48,573 nucleotides of DNA, from positions 1-48,573 of the forward strand of contig JBBQUT010000036.1 in the NCBI GenBank assembly GCA_038212215.1. Reading direction: 5' to 3'. Positions 17,282-24,914 of this stretch are shown one piece after another. The translations under genes and the position numbers were made by a program. Under the pieces are notes generated by a model. It did no database searches. It had not been told where the DNA came from and worked only from the letters and a program-made list of their open reading frames with translations. Position 1 is the first letter of the stretch; every line of letters starts with the position of its first letter. Source of the DNA: JALZAI01 sp038212215. GTDB taxonomy: Bacteria; Actinomycetota; Actinomycetes; Mycobacteriales; Jatrophihabitantaceae.

Positions 17282-17300
17282 GCGAATCTGGCAGATTCGC
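17282..17300. promoter_or_regulatory. Perfect palindrome upstream of the ATPase gene
   Basis: GCGAATCT at 17282-17289 and AGATTCGC at 17293-17300 are separated by GGC. The palindrome lies just upstream of the predicted -10 box (TATAGT, complement of 17264-17269), near where the -35 region would be, so it may be an operator. Without a run of T it is a poor terminator for map or for the ATPase gene. Confidence 0.5.
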
Positions 17301-17322
17301 CAAGACGACCCGATCGTGTCGC

Positions 17323-18207
17323 TCAGTCACTGGTCTCAGGACTGGGAAGGGTGAGGATTTCCACCCCGGCGTCGGTCACGACCACGGTGTGCTCCCACTG
17401 CGCGGCCCACGACCCGTCCTTGGTGAGGATCGTCCAGTCGTCGTCCCACGAGTACCAGCCATACCCGCCGAGGGTGAGCATCGGTTCGACGGTGAAGGTC
17501 ATCCCCGGCTCCATCACGGTGGTCGCCCGGGGCTCGTCGTAGTGCAGGATCGTCGGCCGGGTGTGGAAGGACGGCCCGACGCCGTGGCCGGTGTAGTCGC
17601 GCACCACGCCGTAGCCGAAGCGCTTGGCGTAGGACTCGATGACTCTGCCGACGACCGACACCGGCCGTCCCGGGCGGACGGCTCGGATGCCGCGCAACAT
17701 CGCCTCGCGCGTCCGCTCGCCGAGATCAAGCACCTCGGGGCAGACGTCGCCGGCGTAGAACGTCGCACACGTGTCGCCGTGCACCCCACCGATGTAGGCA
17801 GTGATGTCGACCTTGACGACATCGCCCTCCTGCAGCGCGCGCGAGTCGGGGATGCCGTGGCAGATGACCTCGTTGACTGACGTGCACAGCGACTTCGGGA
17901 ATCCCTTGTAGCCCAGCGGCGAGGGGTAGGCACCGGCAGAGATCAGAAATTCGTGGCCGACGCGGTCGAGTTCGTCGGTCGTCACCCCGGGCGCCACATG
18001 GCGCCCGACATGCTGCAGCGCGTCGGCGGCGATGCGCCCGGCCACGCGCATCCCCGCAATGGTGTCGGCATCCTTGACCATCGGGTCGTCGTGATCGGCG
18101 GGCGTGCCGGGACGGGCGTTCACGTAGTGCGGGCGGGCGATGCGGGCGGGTACCGGGCGCCGCGGCGAGATCGTCCCGGGACGCAGCGGTGCGGTGCTGG
18201 TGGTCAC
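17323..18207 (-). CDS. map: Methionine aminopeptidase type I
   Basis: Removes the initiator methionine from nascent proteins. The 294-residue form has an N-terminal extension with PxxP motifs (about 1-40), as in the second, longer actinobacterial enzyme (MetAP1c). The dimetal ligands lie in DITAYIGGVHGDTCATF (two aspartates), GHGVG (His), MTFTVEPML (Glu) and WEHTVVVTD (Glu). Start GTG at 18207 has ATGGAGCG nearby. It lies 31 bases after rnj on the same strand and may be in its transcript. Confidence 0.94.
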   Translation of the reverse strand: MTTSTAPLRPGTISPRRPVPARIARPHYVNARPGTPADHDDPMVKDADTIAGMRVAGRIAADALQHVGRHVAPGVTTDELDRVGHEFLISAGAYPSPLGYKGFPKSLCTSVNEVICHGIPDSRALQEGDVVKVDITAYIGGVHGDTCATFYAGDVCPEVLDLGERTREAMLRGIRAVRPGRPVSVVGRVIESYAKRFGYGVVRDYTGHGVGPSFHTRPTILHYDEPRATTVMEPGMTFTVEPMLTLGGYGWYSWDDDWTILTKDGSWAAQWEHTVVVTDAGVEILTLPSPETSD

Positions 18208-18238
18208 CGCTCCATTGTGCCGCGTGGGTGGGTGGCGC

Positions 18239-19933
18239 TCAGACCTCCACGATCATCGGCAGCAACATGGGCCGGCGGCGATACTCGCGATCGACCCAGC
18301 GCCCGACGGCCCGCCGGACGAGGTGCTGCAGCGCATCCGCGTCGCGCGTGCCGTCGGCCAGCGCCTTCTCGACCAACTCGATCAGCTCGGCATTGATCGG
18401 CGCGAGCGCGGCCGGGTCGTCGGAGAAGCCGCGCGCGGTGATCTCAGGCCCGAACACGACCCGGCCCGCGTCGAGATCCACGGCGACCACGATCGAGAGG
18501 AACCCCTCCTCACCGAGGATGCGCCGATCCTTCAGCGTCGAGTCACCGATGTCGCCTACCTCCAGACCGTCGACGTAGACGTAGCCGACCGGAATCTTGC
18601 CGGTGATCCGGGCGACGCCCGCCACCATGTCCACGACCGTGCCGTCCTCGGCAAGCATGATGCGCTCGTCCGGGATGCCGGTGGAACGCGCGATGGCCGC
18701 ATGCGCGCGAAGGTGGCGCCACTCGCCGTGCACCGGCATGTGGTTGCGCGGGCGGACGGCGTTGATCAGGTAGCGCAATTCGCCGGCCGGTGCATGCCCC
18801 GACACGTGGACGAGCGCCGTCGACTTGTGCACGACCGTCGCGCCGAGACGGGACAGCCCGTTGATCACCTGGCCCACCGATGTCTCGTTGCCGGGGATGA
18901 GCGAGGACGCGAGCAGGATCGTGTCCTCGGTGCCGATCCGCACGGTCTGGTGGTCGCGGTTGGCCATCCGTGAGAGCGCCGACAGCGGCTCGCCCTGCGA
19001 ACCGGTCGAGATGAGCAGCACCCGCCGTGACGGCAGCTCCTCGGCCATCTTCAGATCGACCAGCACGCGGTCGGGCACCCGCAACAGTCCGAGCTCCCGA
19101 GCGATCTGCATGTTGCGCACCATGGAGCGTCCGACGAATGCGACCTGGCGCTGCGACTGCACGGCCGAGTCGAGCACCTGCTGCACCCGGTGCACGTGCG
19201 AGGCGAAACACGCGACGATGACCCGTCCCTTCGCCTTGGCGATCACGTCGCCGACGACGACGCCGACGTCGCGTTCGGACGGGATGAACCCGCCGACCTC
19301 GGCGTTGGTGGAGTCCGCCAGCAGCAGGTCGACCCCATCGGCACCGAGGGCGGTGAAGCCGTTGAGATCGGTGAGCCGTCCGTCCAACGGAGTCTGGTCC
19401 ATCTTGAAGTCACCGGTGTGCAGCACGGTCTGCCCGCCGATGCGGATCGCGACGGCCATGGCGTCCGGAATGCTGTGGTTGACCGCGAAGAACTCGAGAT
19501 CCCACGGCCCCGTGGTCACCCGCTCGCGCTCGACGACCTGGCGTAGATCGGGCTTGCGGATTCGATGTTGTTCCAGCTTGGCCGCCAGCAGCGCGAGCGT
19601 CAGCCGCGAACCGAAGATCGGGATGTCGCGGCGCTCGCGTAGCAGGTAGGGCAGCGCTCCGATGTGGTCCTCGTGGCCGTGGGTGAGCACGACCGCGTCG
19701 ATGTCGTTGAGCCGGTCGGCGAAGTACGACCAGTCGGGCAGCGTCAGGTCGACCCCTGGCGAATTCGTCTTGCCGAGCAACATGCCGCAGTCGACGACCA
19801 GCAGCCGGCCGCCGAACTCGAACATGGTCATGTTGCGGCCGATTTCCTTGATGCCGCCCAGCGCGACGAGGCGCAGGCCGCCGTCCGGCAGCGTCGGGAG
19901 CGTGCCGATACCCGCTTGGGGCTCCGAAGTCAC
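18239..19933 (-). CDS. rnj: Ribonuclease J
   Basis: RNase J is a metallo-beta-lactamase/beta-CASP nuclease with both 5'-3' exonuclease and endonuclease activity, central to mRNA decay and rRNA maturation. The 564 residues have the metal motif HGHEDHIG at 85-92, HTGDFKMDQTP, the beta-CASP motif DSTNAE, VHVSGHAPAGEL and the final HGEWRHL. The GTG at 19933 is chosen because homology begins there (TSEPQAGIGTLPTLPDGGLR) and TAGCCT on the minus strand (complement of 19941-19946) is seven bases upstream, a leaderless configuration. The frame is open far beyond this but has no homology. Confidence 0.95.
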   Translation of the reverse strand: MTSEPQAGIGTLPTLPDGGLRLVALGGIKEIGRNMTMFEFGGRLLVVDCGMLLGKTNSPGVDLTLPDWSYFADRLNDIDAVVLTHGHEDHIGALPYLLRERRDIPIFGSRLTLALLAAKLEQHRIRKPDLRQVVERERVTTGPWDLEFFAVNHSIPDAMAVAIRIGGQTVLHTGDFKMDQTPLDGRLTDLNGFTALGADGVDLLLADSTNAEVGGFIPSERDVGVVVGDVIAKAKGRVIVACFASHVHRVQQVLDSAVQSQRQVAFVGRSMVRNMQIARELGLLRVPDRVLVDLKMAEELPSRRVLLISTGSQGEPLSALSRMANRDHQTVRIGTEDTILLASSLIPGNETSVGQVINGLSRLGATVVHKSTALVHVSGHAPAGELRYLINAVRPRNHMPVHGEWRHLRAHAAIARSTGIPDERIMLAEDGTVVDMVAGVARITGKIPVGYVYVDGLEVGDIGDSTLKDRRILGEEGFLSIVVAVDLDAGRVVFGPEITARGFSDDPAALAPINAELIELVEKALADGTRDADALQHLVRRAVGRWVDREYRRRPMLLPMIVEV

Positions 19934-19957
19934 ACCTTCGAGGCTATCGTCTGCGCA
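19934..19957. promoter_or_regulatory. 24-base divergent intergenic region with two overlapping leaderless -10 boxes
   Basis: On the plus strand TATCGT (19945-19950) lies seven bases before the ATG at 19958. On the minus strand TAGCCT (19946-19941) lies seven bases before the GTG at 19933. The two hexamers share two base pairs, so transcription in the two directions must be mutually exclusive or closely linked. The -35 contacts of each promoter would lie inside the other gene. Confidence 0.5.
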
Positions 19958-20242
19958 ATGAATACGGTCGAGGCCCTGCAATCGAGCGACGTGAACAAAG
20001 TCGGCGTCGGCCTCATCATCGCCGTGGTGGTCGTCGGAATCCTGGTGCTGCTGGCGGTGGGCGCGCTCATCGCGCGGATCATCGTGCTGCTCGTGATCCT
20101 CGGGCTGGGCCTGGTGATCTGGCAGCAGCGCGGGGTCGTGCAGGACCGGATCAAGAACTGTCACCTGAGCACGTCCTACCTCGGCATCAAGGTGCAGGCG
20201 CCCGACGACATCATCGCCCAGTGCAAGCGGCTCAATCCCTGA
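19958..20242 (+). CDS. Very small membrane protein, unknown function
   Basis: The 94-residue protein starts MNTVEALQSSDVNKVGVGLI. It has two adjacent membrane helices (about residues 16-34 and 36-56, with ALIARIIVLLVILGLGLVIW) and a hydrophilic C-terminus with two cysteines (DRIKNCHLSTS and IIAQCKRLNP). I recognise no family. It is divergent from rnj with only 24 bases between starts and its last 11 bases overlap the end of rmlD. Confidence 0.65.
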   Translation: MNTVEALQSSDVNKVGVGLIIAVVVVGILVLLAVGALIARIIVLLVILGLGLVIWQQRGVVQDRIKNCHLSTSYLGIKVQAPDDIIAQCKRLNP

Positions 20243-21107
20243 CCGGACGCGCGCGGGCCACGCATTCGGCGAGGGCGAGTTGCCAATCCCGTGGCGCGGT
20301 GAGCCCGCGCGCGGTCCACGAGCGCGCCGAGAGCACCGACCAGGCCGGACGAGGGGCCGGACGCGGGAACGCACTCGTTTCGACCGGTCGCACCCGATCA
20401 GGATCGGCGCCCGCCGCCTTGAACGTCGCAAGCGCCAGTTCGAACCACGACGCCTGCCCGCCGCCGGCGTAGTGCACGACACCTGGCTCCGCCGACGACT
20501 CCCCGAGCTCGACGAGCGCGCCGGCGAGGTCGGCGGCCCAGGTGGGCGAGCCCAGCTGATCGGCCACCACGTCGATCGGCCCTTCACCGGCAGCCAGCCG
20601 AAGCATGGTGTCGACGAAATTGGCGCCGGGCCCGCCATACACCCACGCGCTACGCACCACCGTGGACATGTCGGGCAGGACGGCGCGCACCGCCTGCTCG
20701 CCAAGCAGTTTGGTGCGCCCGTAGGCCGTGCGCGGGCCGACCTCGTCACCAGGCTCGTAGGGCATGGACGCGGTGCCGTCGAAGACGTAGTCGGTCGAGA
20801 CGTGGATCAAGCGTGCGCCGGTGCCCACCAGCGCCCTCGCTACGACCTCGGGGCCGCGCCCGTTCACCAGCGCCGCCTGCTCCTCGTCGGACTCTGCGGC
20901 GTCTACGGCGGTGTAGGCAGCCAGGTTCACCACGACGTTCGGCTGCGCGGCCGCCACTGCCGCCTGCACCGCGTGCGGCGCGGTGATGTCGAGCTGGCCG
21001 CGGGTGAACGCAGCCACGTCGGAGGAGCGCAGCGCAGACGAGCGCAGCGCCGCCAGGACATGATGCCCGACCTGACCGCCGGCGCCGGTGACCAGCCAGC
21101 GCGTCAT
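20232..21107 (-). CDS. rmlD: dTDP-4-dehydrorhamnose reductase
   Basis: Last step of dTDP-L-rhamnose synthesis (NADPH-dependent reduction of the 4-keto group). The 291-residue extended SDR has VTGAGGQVG at 6-14, NLAAYTAVDAAE near 61-72 and the catalytic YGRTK at 129-133, plus STDYVFDG near 104-111. Its ATG overlaps the rmlB stop as ATGA, so it is the last gene of the rml operon (rmlA-rmlC-rmlB-rmlD on the minus strand). dTDP-L-rhamnose supplies the linker between arabinogalactan and peptidoglycan in mycolic-acid bacteria and decorates polysaccharides in others. Confidence 0.94.
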   Translation of the reverse strand: MTRWLVTGAGGQVGHHVLAALRSSALRSSDVAAFTRGQLDITAPHAVQAAVAAAQPNVVVNLAAYTAVDAAESDEEQAALVNGRGPEVVARALVGTGARLIHVSTDYVFDGTASMPYEPGDEVGPRTAYGRTKLLGEQAVRAVLPDMSTVVRSAWVYGGPGANFVDTMLRLAAGEGPIDVVADQLGSPTWAADLAGALVELGESSAEPGVVHYAGGGQASWFELALATFKAAGADPDRVRPVETSAFPRPAPRPAWSVLSARSWTARGLTAPRDWQLALAECVARARPVRD

Positions 21108-22099
21108 TGGCCGTGCTCGGCGTAGCGGGCCTCGGTGCCTGCCTTGGCCGACTGCCACCAGTCGCGGTGCTCGCCATACCACTGGACGGTCGCCTCCAGC
21201 CCGGCGCGGAAGTCACCGAAGCGTGGCCGCCAGCCGATCTCGTCGCGCAACCGGCTCGAGTCGATCGCGTAGCGCAGGTCGTGGCCGGCCCGATCGGTCA
21301 CCGTGTCGTAGGCGTCGGCCGGGCTCCCGGTGAGCTCCAGGATGAGCCGCAACACCTCGCGGTTGCTCTGCTCGCCGTCCGCCCCGACGAGATAGGTCTC
21401 GCCGATCCGGCCCCGGTCGATGATCGCCCAGAGCGCGCTGCAATGGTCCTCGACGTGGATCCAGTCGCGCACGTTCGCGCCGCTGCCGTAGAGCTTGGGG
21501 CGGTGTCCGGACAACACATTCGTGATCTGGCGCGGGATGAACTTCTCGATGTGCTGGTACGGGCCGTAATTGTTGGAACAGTTCGAGATCGTCGCCCGAA
21601 CGCCGAACGAACGCACCCACGCGCGCACCAGCAGATCCGATCCGGCCTTGGTCGCGCTATACGGGCTCGACGGGTTGTACGGGGTGGTGTGCGTGAACTT
21701 CCGCGGATCGTCGAGGGCGAGATCGCCGTAGACCTCGTCGGTGGAGATGTGGTGCAGGCGCACGTCCGAGCGGCGTACCGCTTCGAGTATCTGAAAAGTT
21801 CCGACCAGGTTCGTGTGCACGAACGGCGACGGATCGCGCAGCGAGTTGTCGTTGTGCGATTCCGCCGCGAAATGCACGACCAGATCGCTCGACGCAACCA
21901 GGGAGTCGATCACCGGCTCGTCCGCGATGTCGCCGTGGACGAAGTCGATGCGCTCGCGCACACCGGCGAGGCTGGCCTCACTCGCGGCGTAGGTCAGCGC
22001 GTCCAGGACGGTGATCTCGACGTCCGGGCGGTTCGCGAGGGTATAGCCGACGAAGTTGGCGCCGATGAAGCCGGCGCCACCGGTGACCAGAACGCGCAT
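21104..22099 (-). CDS. rmlB: dTDP-glucose 4,6-dehydratase
   Basis: Second step of rhamnose synthesis: NAD-assisted oxidation, dehydration and reduction to dTDP-4-keto-6-deoxyglucose. The 331 residues have GGAGFIG at 7-13, the catalytic TDE triad at 120-122 (STDEVYG), YSATK at 147-151 and SNNYGPYQHIEKFIPR. Start ATG at 22099 with GGAAGG about nine bases upstream. The stop overlaps rmlD by four bases. Confidence 0.95.
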   Translation of the reverse strand: MRVLVTGGAGFIGANFVGYTLANRPDVEITVLDALTYAASEASLAGVRERIDFVHGDIADEPVIDSLVASSDLVVHFAAESHNDNSLRDPSPFVHTNLVGTFQILEAVRRSDVRLHHISTDEVYGDLALDDPRKFTHTTPYNPSSPYSATKAGSDLLVRAWVRSFGVRATISNCSNNYGPYQHIEKFIPRQITNVLSGHRPKLYGSGANVRDWIHVEDHCSALWAIIDRGRIGETYLVGADGEQSNREVLRLILELTGSPADAYDTVTDRAGHDLRYAIDSSRLRDEIGWRPRFGDFRAGLEATVQWYGEHRDWWQSAKAGTEARYAEHGQ

Positions 22100-22130
22100 G
22101 TGCAACAGCCTTCCGTGCGGAATAACCAGA

Positions 22131-22685
22131 TCAAACCAGCTCGGCGAAGCGCGGGGCGTTCGCGTCTTTCGCCGATACCATCGCGGGGTTGGTGGGGTCC
22201 GGCGGGATCGGCCAAGCGATGGCGAGGTCCTCGTCCAGCGGGTTAACCGCGACCCCCGCCATGCTCGGCGTCCACTCCGCGTCGAAGCAGTACAGGTACT
22301 GGCAACCCGGGTCCGACACCGCTTGGAAGCCGTTGCACACCCCGGGTGGCACCAGCATCTGATCACCCACAGTCAGCGCGACGGTGCTGAGCTTGCCCCG
22401 GGTGGGCGAACCGGCTCGGGCGTCGAGGTAGACGCCAAACGCCTCGCCGTACACGATACCGACGAGCTTGGTCATCGCCTCGCCGTGCAGCCCTCGCACT
22501 GCACCGCGCTGCGTCCAGGTCAGATTGATCTGCGACCAGCGCTCGGGCAGGTCGATCCCCGCCTCGCCGAATGTGCTCGTGCGAAAGAACTCGCGCACAG
22601 TGCCGCGCGCATCCGTGACTGCCTTCGTGCCGAGTAGCCACAGACCCTTGATTTCGGTCTCCACAGCAGACATCGGGGTCGTCAT
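22131..22685 (-). CDS. rmlC: dTDP-4-dehydrorhamnose 3,5-epimerase family protein
   Basis: Third step of rhamnose synthesis by the double epimerisation of the keto sugar, in a cupin fold. The 184-residue protein has the conserved His in RGLHGE (residues 64-69), a lysine nearby (MTKLVGIVYGEAFGVYLDAR) and a tyrosine-containing stretch (CQYLYCFDAEWTP). In most RmlC proteins the motif is RGLHYQ; here Tyr-Gln is replaced by Gly-Glu, a variant of the family. Operon position between rmlA and rmlB supports the role. Start overlaps rmlA by four bases (ATGA). Confidence 0.85.
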   Translation of the reverse strand: MTTPMSAVETEIKGLWLLGTKAVTDARGTVREFFRTSTFGEAGIDLPERWSQINLTWTQRGAVRGLHGEAMTKLVGIVYGEAFGVYLDARAGSPTRGKLSTVALTVGDQMLVPPGVCNGFQAVSDPGCQYLYCFDAEWTPSMAGVAVNPLDEDLAIAWPIPPDPTNPAMVSAKDANAPRFAELV

Positions 22686-23581
22686 CGGCGGGCGCTTTCG
22701 GCTGCGAAGGCGGTCGCGGTCTCGCGTAGGTGCGAGCCGTAGCCCGACTTGCCCATCGCGTCGGCAAGTGTCAGTGCCGCCTCGGCGGTGATCAGGCCGC
22801 GACGCATCGCGATCTCTTCAAGGCAGGCGATCGTGATGCCCTGACGGTGTTGCAGCACCTGTACGAACTGGCTGGCCTCCAGCAGCGAATCCTGCGTGCC
22901 GGTGTCCAGCCACGCCGTGCCGCGACCCAGGTCGATCATGCGAGCGTCGCCGCGCTGCAGGTAGATGCGGTTCAGGTCGGTGATCTCCAGTTCGCCGCGG
23001 GCCGAGGGACGCAGCGTGCGCGCCGCCTCGACGACGTCGCCGCCATAGAAGTACAGCCCGGTGATCGCAAGATTGGACTTGGGCTGCGCTGGCTTTTCCT
23101 CGATGTCGCGCAGGTTGCCGTGCCCGTCGAGGACCGCTACGCCGTAGCGCTCGGGATCGCTCACCTGGTAGCCGAACAGTGTGCACCCACCGTGACCCTC
23201 AATCTGCTCGACCGCGTGATTGAGCTGACCGCTGAAACCATGTCCGAAGAAAATGTTGTCGCCGAGAATGAGGGCCGCGCTGTCGCCGTCGAGATGATCG
23301 GCGCCGATCAGGAATGCCTGCGCCAGACCGTCCGGCGAGGGTTGCACGGCGAACGACAGCCCGAGACCCCACTGGCTGCCGTCACCCAGCAGGCGCTGGA
23401 ACTGTTCCTGCTCGTGCGGCGTCGTGATGATCAGAATCTCGCGGACACCCGCCAGCATCAGCACCGACAGCGGGTAGTAGATCATCGGCTTGTCGTAGAT
23501 CGGCAGCAATTGCTTGCTGACGGCCCGCGTGATCGGGTGCAACCGGGTGCCGGTGCCGCCGGCGAGCACGATCCCTTTCAC
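22682..23581 (-). CDS. rmlA: Glucose-1-phosphate thymidylyltransferase
   Basis: First step of the rhamnose pathway: dTTP plus glucose 1-phosphate gives dTDP-glucose. The 299 residues have GGTGTRLHPITRAVSKQLLP at 8-27, the product-loop ILGDNIFFG and the active-site EEKPAQPKS. GTG start at 23581, with TACGCT (minus strand, complement of 23588-23593) six bases upstream. The operon therefore seems to have its own leaderless promoter in the 30-base gap after the sigma factor gene. Confidence 0.95.
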   Translation of the reverse strand: MKGIVLAGGTGTRLHPITRAVSKQLLPIYDKPMIYYPLSVLMLAGVREILIITTPHEQEQFQRLLGDGSQWGLGLSFAVQPSPDGLAQAFLIGADHLDGDSAALILGDNIFFGHGFSGQLNHAVEQIEGHGGCTLFGYQVSDPERYGVAVLDGHGNLRDIEEKPAQPKSNLAITGLYFYGGDVVEAARTLRPSARGELEITDLNRIYLQRGDARMIDLGRGTAWLDTGTQDSLLEASQFVQVLQHRQGITIACLEEIAMRRGLITAEAALTLADAMGKSGYGSHLRETATAFAAESARR

Positions 23582-23611
23582 CCGGCCAGCGTAGTGGTGG
23601 AGCCCAGCCGA

Positions 23612-24559
23612 TCAGACCGCGGCGCGCAGTGGCTCGCCGAGCACCGAGGTCGCCTGCAGGCGCTGACTCAGGTTCGAATGGGCCAACACCGCGCAGGCGT
23701 ACGCGTCGCGGGCGGCGGCGGCGCGGCGGCGCGTCGCGGGGGCCGGGGCGGGGACGGGGTCGCGCACGGGCGGGGGGACCTGCGCAGGATCGCTCGCGTG
23801 CATCCCGGCGCGGAGCAGCACGAGAGCTTCCGAGCGTAGCTGCGACACGCGTGATTCGGTCACGCCGAGTTCGGTCGCGATGTCCGCCATCTTGCGCTGA
23901 CCGAAGAAATACTGCTCGACGACCAGATGCAGCCGCTGCGGCAGTACCTCGATCGCGTCGTGCAGGTAGCCGACCTGCTCGCGGTGCATCAGCAGGGCTT
24001 CCGGACCGTCGTTGCGGCTCGGAACGAGCTCGGCGCCCGCGTCCGGCGTGAGCGCGTGCAGGCTGAGCACCGAGGCCCGCTGGACGTCGGCATCGACACT
24101 GTCCAACTGGGTGAGGGAGACCCCCATGGCCTGGGCGACCTCGATCCGCGTGGGGGTGCGGCGCAGCGCCGATGTCAGCTCGTTGCGGACGGTATCGGCC
24201 TCGCGGGCCTTGCCACGCACGGCGCGGCTGGCCCAGTCCATCGAGCGAAGCTCGTCGGTGAGCGCGCCCTTCACCCGGATCGCTGCGAAGCGGGCGAACG
24301 GCACCCCGCGCGAGGGGTCGAAGCTTCGCGCGGTCAACACCAGTGCCAGCATCCCAGCCGAGACGAGGTCGTCGCGGTTGACGTGGGCGGGCAGCCGGGT
24401 GAGCAGTTCGCGCACAGCATGGCCGACAAGCGCGAGGTTGTCGCGTACCAGAGCTTCGGTGTCGACAGCCTCTATCTCGGCGCTGTCTTCGACGGCGTCG
24501 TCGAGGGTTTCGGATGTCTCGTGAGTTGCGCGTTCGCTGGGGATGTCGGCAGCCGTCAC
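23612..24559 (-). CDS. fliA: Sigma factor of the FliA/WhiG (sigma-28) type
   Basis: An alternative sigma factor, 315 residues. Region 2 is recognisable in LVRDNLALVGHAVRELLTRL, then DDLVSAGMLALVLTARSFDP and VPFARFAAIRVKGALTDELR followed by DWASRAVR, the FliA pattern. Region 3 is TPTRIEVAQAMGVSLTQLDS and region 4 is LPQRLHLVVEQYFFGQRKMA then IATELGVTESRVSQLRSEAL. A C-terminal tail of about 65 residues, rich in Pro and Ala, extends beyond the usual FliA end. I start at the GTG at 24559 with GAGGAGGTC eight bases before; an in-frame ATG at 24646 would add 29 residues. The divergent neighbour is a FlgN-like chaperone, which supports flagellar control. No FlgM-type anti-sigma gene is in view. Confidence 0.88.
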   Translation of the reverse strand: MTAADIPSERATHETSETLDDAVEDSAEIEAVDTEALVRDNLALVGHAVRELLTRLPAHVNRDDLVSAGMLALVLTARSFDPSRGVPFARFAAIRVKGALTDELRSMDWASRAVRGKAREADTVRNELTSALRRTPTRIEVAQAMGVSLTQLDSVDADVQRASVLSLHALTPDAGAELVPSRNDGPEALLMHREQVGYLHDAIEVLPQRLHLVVEQYFFGQRKMADIATELGVTESRVSQLRSEALVLLRAGMHASDPAQVPPPVRDPVPAPAPATRRRAAAARDAYACAVLAHSNLSQRLQATSVLGEPLRAAV

Positions 24560-24879
24560 GGCTGACCTCCTCGGGGTCGGGCCGGGCGTTTTGCCGTCCG
24601 GGCCCTTCAGGCGAACCGGGTGAGTCCCGGTGCTGCCCTCGTGCATCCCCCGCGGAAGCTCTTGTCGCGGTCGTGTGTGCTACTTCGTGAAGACTCTCCC
24701 CAGAGCCGGTGCCGATCAATTCCCGTTAGATCGGCGTTAGTTCCATGCAAACACTGGTGATCAGGTAAATACAAGGGCCGCCTGGGCCTGATTGTCATGA
24801 CATCTCGTGAATCACACTCGCAAAAGGGCATAAATGCGACTAGATAGTGGACTTCTAGACGATTCGTCCCGCTGATCTG
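24560..24879 (-). other. Long leader / intergenic region between fliA and flgN
   Basis: Upstream of fliA about 300 bases are non-coding. On the minus strand a hairpin CCGGG-ACTCA-CCCGG (complement of 24626-24640) and a GC-rich fold beginning GGGCCCGGACGGC precede the ribosome binding site GAGGAGG. On the plus strand an inverted repeat GCCGATC (24711-24717) / GATCGGC (24729-24735) is present. I tried to match known riboswitch classes (c-di-GMP-I and c-di-AMP) and could not. The segment 24560-24646 is also an open frame in phase with fliA, so it could be an N-terminal extension rather than a leader. Confidence 0.4.
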
Positions 24880-24907
24880 CTCAGGTCCCGCCCGCCCTGG
24901 CCGATGC
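24880..24907 (+). promoter_or_regulatory. Predicted sigma-28-type promoter of flgN
   Basis: CTCA at 24880-24883, a 16-base spacer and GCCGATGC at 24900-24907 fit the FliA/WhiG consensus (GCCGA(T)-type -10 with a CTC- or TAAA-type -35). The GTG start of flgN follows nine bases after GCCGAT, so the transcript would again have almost no leader. The consensus is from memory of flagellated actinobacteria. Confidence 0.45.
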
Positions 24908-24914
24908 TCGGGGC

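Noticed and set aside
19934..20749. Upstream extension of the RNase J frame to 20749
   Set aside because: Homology begins at the GTG 19933; the extension is antisense to the small membrane gene and rmlD.
24720..24870. c-di-GMP or c-di-AMP riboswitch between fliA and flgN
   Set aside because: The conserved cores of those classes could not be found on either strand; only generic hairpins remain.
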